This document shows, piece by piece, positions 59,070 through 64,000 of a stretch of 64,000 bases of DNA (positions are counted from its first letter, which is position 1; the number at the start of each line of letters is the position of its first letter). This DNA comes from Enoplolaimus lenunculus (lineage: Eukaryota; Nematoda; Enoplea; Enoplida; Thoracostomopsidae), in the NCBI GenBank assembly GCA_030248215.1, contig JASANG010002845.1:124001-188000 (forward strand). The letters run 5' to 3'. Both the position numbers and the translations under genes were made by a program. Below the pieces are notes generated by a model. The model had not been told where the DNA came from. It searched no databases and worked only from the letters and a program-made list of their open reading frames with translations.

Positions 59070-59431
59070 GCAACCGGAGGTGAAAAATACAGGAGCCGTA
59101 GCCGGAGCCGGTGGACAACGAGCTTGCCAGTGCCGGAGCCAGAGATGAGGCGAAATTAGGTAGTAAAATGATAGATAATTAGTTAATTTTAGCCAATATC
59201 TGCAATATGTTAAGTTGTTTGGTTTTACGCTGTTGTGCGAAATTTCGGAAATTCCTTCTTGAAAATTGTGACAAAAGTAAAACGAAACGCGCTAAACAGA
59301 AAAATTTTGCAAAATTATGCAAAATTTTACTACCAAAATTGCCGGAACCACCGGTAAAATTCTACTTGAGCTGGAACCGGAGGCCGATTTTCTGCCGGAG
59401 CGGGAGCCGGCGGCATACCTCCGGTTGTACC
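59070..59431. mobile_element. CAACCGGAGG family element (family J), most complete copy
   Basis: Starts TGCAACCGGAGGTGAAAAA and ends TACCTCCGGTTGTAC, an inverted end. Subterminal GGAGCCG repeats lie on both sides of an AT-rich centre. About 360 bp, non-coding. Confidence 0.8.
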
Positions 59432-59476
59432 TTGGCTATAAAGTTCTGGATTCCCCGTCCTAAGTACCAACCTTTT

Positions 59477-59677
59477 GACCCATGTTACTTTAAGGGGCGT
59501 AAAGGTTTCTGGTGGGTCTATAAAAAGTGGGTTTAAATTCTAGATTACAATTTTTTTACTTAGGTTTAGGCGTAGGCTTAGGCTTAGCAACACATTTTTA
59601 CAACGCTTTAGGCTTAGGCTTAGGCTTAGGAATACTTTTCATCTACTGTCGTTACGCCCCTAAAAGCAACATTGGCC
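59477..59677. mobile_element. hAT-like MITE with telomere-like core (family B), copy 4
   Basis: Exact 8-bp duplication AACCTTTT (59469-59476 and 59678-59685). Ends GACCCATGTTACTTTAAGGG and TAAAAGCAACATTGGCC. The core includes an uninterrupted run of TTAGGC units near 59611-59630. Confidence 0.92.
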
Positions 59678-59942
59678 AACCTTTTTATAGTTTTACCAAA
59701 AATTAAAAGAGCTCGAACAGACACAGCTGCGGTAAGATTTCAGTAAACAAATTTAGTCCATTCTAAAACTAATTCCGAACAAATCCCATAATGGCATACG
59801 TTTATCTATTACAGATCACAGTATTTTAACCATCCATGCACGAAAGCAAAAATTTTATGTAAAGCAAGAGGAATTTAGAAAACTATCATTAAAAAAGCAA
59901 CAGAATAGTTTCACTCGCAGCGGAATTGTCAGTTTTATTTGA

Positions 59943-60345
59943 GGTATATATGTCGCAGTCCAAGTCGTAATTCAGCACAATTCCGAATTGAGCTAGTCCA
60001 AAGCGGAATTATGACTTGGGCAAGTCCAAGGCGGAATTATGTCTGGTAAAGCTGCGTGTTTTCTGATTGGTTACTTGCTAATCACAATTTAGCTTGATTC
60101 CACTGTGCTAAGTAAAACAAGCTGTTTGATAGCCAACAGGTAGTGGTTACTTAGCCAAGCAGAAAACAGTATTTGCATCAGCTAATTCAATTTGAGTATA
60201 ACATTAAGGTAGTAACCAGCCACAAGGCGTATACTTGTAGCAAAGAAAGAATTATGCCTTGAGCTAGCCCAAATCGTAATTCCGCCCTGGACCAGCCCAA
60301 TTCTTAATTGGGCTTAATTACCGCGTGGGCTACAACATATATGCC
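59943..60345. mobile_element. MITE with GGYATATATGT ends and repeated GTCCAAG motifs
   Basis: Left GGTATATATGTCGCAGTCCA, right TGGGCTACAACATATATGCC. Subterminal AGTCCAAG(T/G)CGGAATTATG-type units occur three times on the left and inverted twice on the right. No coding capacity. Confidence 0.72.
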
Positions 60346-60536
60346 GCCAGTCTGTGAAAACGCGTCGTTGCAATTCTACACAGAAACTATGTAGCCGTAT
60401 TCGTATCGAGCGAGATATAGTAACAAATACTAAATAAAGTATAAACTGCAAAACTACTGCGGTAAATGCTGTGTGATATTCATACGGTGTATTTTATTCA
60501 ATGAAATACAACAATTGTACTCTGTAAAGTGTCTAA

Positions 60537-60810
60537 AGCCCTATTCACACGTGCATGTTGTTGCTGCGAAAACTTGCAGCTGCAAATTTTACGCAAAACT
60601 TGCATATTTTCATCAGCCAATGAGAAAGCGGCTGCAATAAATTCAGTGACCTTGTATGCTTTATTCACACATGACAACTAAAGTCCTAGTTATGATTTTT
60701 AATAAATTTTTGCAGCTGCAAGTTTGTCGAACGGGATTTTGAACAAAACTTACAAGTGCAAATTGCTGCTGAACATTCTCGCAGCAAAAATTGCACGTGT
60801 GGATTGGGCT
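60537..60810. mobile_element. MITE with AGCCCTATTCACAC ends (family E), copy 1
   Basis: Flanked by TAA on both sides. Ends AGCCCTATTCACACGTGCA and TGCACGTGTGGATTGGGCT. The 3-bp TAA target suits a PIF/Harbinger-type mover. Inner TTGCAGCTGCAA blocks are repeated. Confidence 0.85.
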
Positions 60811-60813
60811 TAA

Positions 60814-61660
60814 AATTTACCAAAAGTTAATATCTAATAACGGATCTGTTTAAAAAATTATCATATTTCGGTAGGAGAACCAGCTTTCCTGATAGGTGGT
60901 CCGTTGACCATTGTAGCTTTCCCTGAAACACCGACTGTTGGTTCTAAGTGAACTTCAGCAGCATGCTTATCACATCAATCTATTTATTCAATAAAATGTA
61001 TACAATTGCAATCTGTAATTAACGATGTTAAGTGGTGCGGTGCCGTGGTTGGGAGCGTGGGACGCCCCCTTCCATAGGTCCAAATGGACTGAAATATTTT
61101 TCAACCACCAGGAAAATTCGCAACTTTCAACATTTTTTGTGAAAAATGTCTAAAAAACTTCCCACTTCGAAAGTGAATTAAACAAATTTTCGGCGGTGAG
61201 CTTAGCTCGGTCTAACTTTCTAGTAAAATCGTGCCACATATAAAAAAAAGATGCATTTTTAGTGCTGCGAAATTCCCCGGCCGGCATTATCCAAACCCTA
61301 AGACTTCTAGAACAGAATTCTTCCTAACCCACAATGGTATTTTGAATGAATGGGGCATCTAGCAGATCACCGCTCCCAGAAACGCTCGAGCAATTTTTAA
61401 GTCTAATTTGCGATGTGGAGATTTTGCACTGCGCATATATGTTAGAGTTGTTAAACACTATTCCCAGAGTATGTATTGCTCGTACATTATTTGTGATTAG
61501 TTGCTTATAGTATACTCTATGAGTGAGAGAGGGTTAAAGAATTTGTCATTTTTGAAAACGTCCTTAAAAGTCAAGCAGTCCCTTAAATCACTGATCTTAT
61601 ATTCTACCTGGTACAGAATAACTGTTGATAAAAGGGTACTAAGTATCTACTTTAGTCGGC
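60814..61660. other. No recognisable feature
   Basis: Mixed unique sequence; a GC-richer stretch at 61030-61090 has no identified partner. Confidence 0.45.
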
Positions 61661-61661
61661 T

Positions 61662-61971
61662 ACAACAGTGATCGGAACGTTGGGATAATACGAGGGGGGC
61701 CACGTTTTAAGTTCCAGTCAGTAGAGTCCGTATTTGTAATTTGAGTCCGGTACTTAGTGGATAGACTAAATAAGTCCTAATTAGGGTTCACGAAAAAGAC
61801 CAAAGCAAAAGAATGGCGGAGACTGCTGGAACATGTAACAGACTTTCAAGTTGCGTCCAAACATATGGGTGGAACTAAAAATAAATAAATCTGTAACTGA
61901 CTAACGAGAGGGTGTCCTCTGGAGAGACCAAATCAATATCAGTCCACCCTATTATTCGGGTCGCTACAGTA
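61662..61971. mobile_element. MITE, family D, shortened copy 4
   Basis: Right end TTATTCGGGTCGCTACAGTA is good; the left end is degraded. About 310 bp against 450 bp for full copies, so part of the interior is gone. Confidence 0.65.
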
Positions 61972-62697
61972 CTTACGTTAGTACTTAAGTAAATACTCAA
62001 GTAAAAGTTCAGAAACCCAACCAATATGTAATCTGTAATATGCATGTGAACTAAGACATTTTTTACACAAGAGTCAAAAATAGAAGTGCTAAATATTGGA
62101 CGTCACAGCTTTAGAAAGGGGTCTTTTTCACAGTATTTTAATTACAACCCCTAAGTTTTTAGTATGATATGTAGACAGCTATTTAAATTCTAAAAGTTAT
62201 GCTCAAAACCACAACCGATGGTAGCTGACCGAATATTAAAGGTTTCAAAAAATGTCAAAAGTTCTGAAACCGGTATCCCGGAAACAAAGTACATTTAAAA
62301 GGGGTAAACCGCCGCTCCGATGCCGTCTCAAAAACCACAATAGCTCTTCAGCATTTAAAAACTTTTAAAAAATGCTGTTTTGACTGCGCATTTTCGAACA
62401 AGATAAACTGTGGTATGTATTGCTTTCTATATCAAACAGTGCAAAAAATAACACAGTAAGCCGTAAAATATAAATTCGCTGAAACTGTTCAATCATGAAC
62501 AGCTAATAATCTTCAACAACCCAAATTTTATTATTCAAATCGTGTAATAAAAATCAAATATTCTATTTCAAATTGACGCTTTTCACTATGTTCAACATTT
62601 ATTTTCGGTTAAAATTTCAAATTCAGTGGAAATCGATTTTTGAAAGTATTTGCTTTTTCGCGATATAAAAAATAGCACCAGAAGTGTTTACAAAGTG
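61972..62697. other. No recognisable feature
   Basis: AT-rich unique sequence. Confidence 0.45.
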
Positions 62698-62700
62698 TAA

Positions 62701-62975
62701 AGCCCTATTCACACTTGCAAGTTTTTGCTGCGAGAACTTGCAGCTGCAACTTGCACTTGCATGTTGTATCCAAAATCCGGTTCGAAAAACTTGCAGCTGT
62801 AAATAATTCATTAAAAATCATTGCTAGGAATTTAGTTCACATGTGTGAATAACCATGCAAGGTTACTGAATTTGTTACAGCCACTTTCTCATGGGTTGAT
62901 GAAAAAATGCTAGTTCTGTGTGCAATCTGTAGCTGCAAATTCTCGCAGCAAAAACTTGCACGTGTGAATAGGACT
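62701..62975. mobile_element. MITE, family E, copy 2
   Basis: Ends AGCCCTATTCACACTTGCA and TGCACGTGTGAATAGGACT; flanks TAA and TAC. Colinear with 60537-60810 but in inverted orientation, as judged from the order of inner blocks. Confidence 0.8.
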
Positions 62976-63436
62976 TACCTGAGTTAGGAATCCCATCAAA
63001 AACACAAAATAAATTTTGCGTTTTGAAACAATCTTTCAGATCAAAAGTGCATGTTATTAGAGTATACGACTGGATACATTGGGGTCAAAATTTTCGAAAA
63101 ACAATAAAAATACGTTGCAATCCTTTATGTTCCTTCTTACATCCTCAGTTTATATTCTTAAAAGGAAGAAACAATTTAGTGTGTATTAAAAATGAAATGG
63201 ACCCCCAAAAGGGTCAGCCAAAAACATCTCTGCTGATACTCTTTGTATCATACGTAGCCCAGGTTGTTGCACACTCTTTTCAAATACCATGTACTCTTGT
63301 TTTTTGTATTAATACTCAAATAACGTTTTGATTAACGCTAAAAATTGTTCAGATGGCGTCAATGTTTAGCTGCGTTTTGAAAGATAATATTTGAAGCTCA
63401 AAAAGTATTCAAAAGACAACCATTTCATTTTCAATA
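62976..63436. other. No recognisable feature
   Basis: A 102-codon plus-strand frame (63023-63331) has no family resemblance, signal or splice context and is probably chance. Confidence 0.45.
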
Positions 63437-63570
63437 CACAGCAAAAAATGCTGAGTCAAATTGACTCTTTCCGAAATAGGCTCTACGGGACTACACAAAC
63501 TGAGTCAAATTCGACTCACTAAGTCACAGTTTGACTCTGACGGAGTCTCAATTTGACTCAGTTTGCGTGT
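63437..63570. mobile_element. Palindromic MITE, family C, copy 4 (right end lost)
   Basis: Left end CACAGCAAAAAATGCTGAGT with TA flank; interior GAGTCAAATTGACTC and CGGAGTC as in the other copies. The right terminus is not recognisable. Confidence 0.7.
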
Positions 63571-64000
63571 AACTATAAACATTATTATCTTGTTAGCATA
63601 TCGAAATTAGGCTGTTACGGTTACCGGATCCATAAACGCAAAACACAGTTTATGGTATTCAGTTTTTCTACGTTTAACTTGAAAAGGTCACACGATGATT
63701 TTGCCTTTGATTTAAACACAAATTAAATCTTTATGCAAGCCCGGTCAAAAACTGAACTCCATCAATATTGCTTATCATATGAATACTCTGTTATTTTGTT
63801 TTATTTTTCGAAGTATTAAGGGCAGTGCTTAACTCAAGAAGATTAAAAAACACCAAGCCATTGATCACAAAGTATAACTTCGAAATACGAAAAAAAATTA
63901 ATTCTCACACATGCATTAGTGGATATTGCACAGGAGACAAAAGGTAAATGTTTTTACGCTATTTTAGTGCACTTTTTAAACATTTAACGCACTGCTTCAT
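63571..64000. other. No recognisable feature
   Basis: AT-rich unique sequence to the end of the window. Confidence 0.45.

Noticed and set aside
4916-59640. TTAGGC runs as true interstitial telomeres or chromosome-fusion scars
   Set aside because: They sit at fixed places inside MITEs with target duplications, so they arrived by transposition.
63023-63331. 102-codon plus-strand frame as a small gene
   Set aside because: No domain, signal peptide, splice context or compositional difference from the surrounding AT-rich sequence.
1-64000. Retroelement, endogenous virus or Polinton fossils
   Set aside because: I looked for reverse transcriptase, integrase, capsid and envelope signatures and for paired long terminal repeats and found none.
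1-64000. tRNA, rRNA and CRISPR features
   Set aside because: No candidate had a convincing cloverleaf, A/B box pair, rRNA segment or repeat-spacer pattern. The GGGACAG arrays have no spacers.

Overview
This window is nematode nuclear DNA. A three-exon gene encodes a secreted DB-module protein, a domain largely confined to nematodes, and many small repeats carry runs of TTAGGC/GCCTAA, the nematode telomere unit. Genes are sparse (five in 64 kb), all five lie on the minus strand, and most have short exons with GT/AG introns. I cannot fix the clade; a repeat-rich genome larger than that of Caenorhabditis is an inference from gene density.

Layout from left to right. (1) 1-8751: the 3' part of a DHHC palmitoyltransferase gene of the ZDHHC5/8 type; eight exons could be joined in phase, ending in a huge Gln/Ser/Thr-rich tail exon that runs off the left edge. 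(2) 8.75-22.4 kb: no gene, but many short inverted-repeat elements (MITEs) and a 1.27 kb element with seven internal tandem units. (3) 22.38-24.43 kb: the DB-module gene. (4) 24.4-30.2 kb: more MITEs, including a 361-bp near-perfect palindrome and a nested insertion. (5) 30.18-42.55 kb: one eight-exon gene for a protein of about 3,130 residues with a matrin/U1-type zinc finger, a polyproline region, an acidic tract, an RS-like region and what look like five diverged alpha-beta-beta-beta-alpha modules; I do not recognise its family. (6) 43.4-45.4 kb and 54.0-55.9 kb: two arrays of a 9-bp minisatellite, GGGACAG(A/T)T. They give long open frames in all six frames but are not coding. (7) 47.77-49.81 kb: a divergent ionotropic glutamate receptor in one exon. 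(8) 57.11-58.96 kb: an SLC22-type organic ion transporter in one exon. (9) 59-64 kb: MITEs only.

The genes do not form an evident pathway or operon: there is a membrane acyltransferase, a secreted Cys-rich protein, a probable RNA-linked nuclear protein, a ligand-gated channel and a transporter, each kilobases from the next. The most distinctive content is the mobile DNA: several non-autonomous families, many with exact 8-bp target duplications (hAT type), whose cores contain telomere-like repeats, and a G-rich minisatellite that seems to have arisen next to the end of one of these elements. I saw no reverse transcriptase, integrase, capsid or envelope coding, no tRNA or rRNA gene and no CRISPR array.
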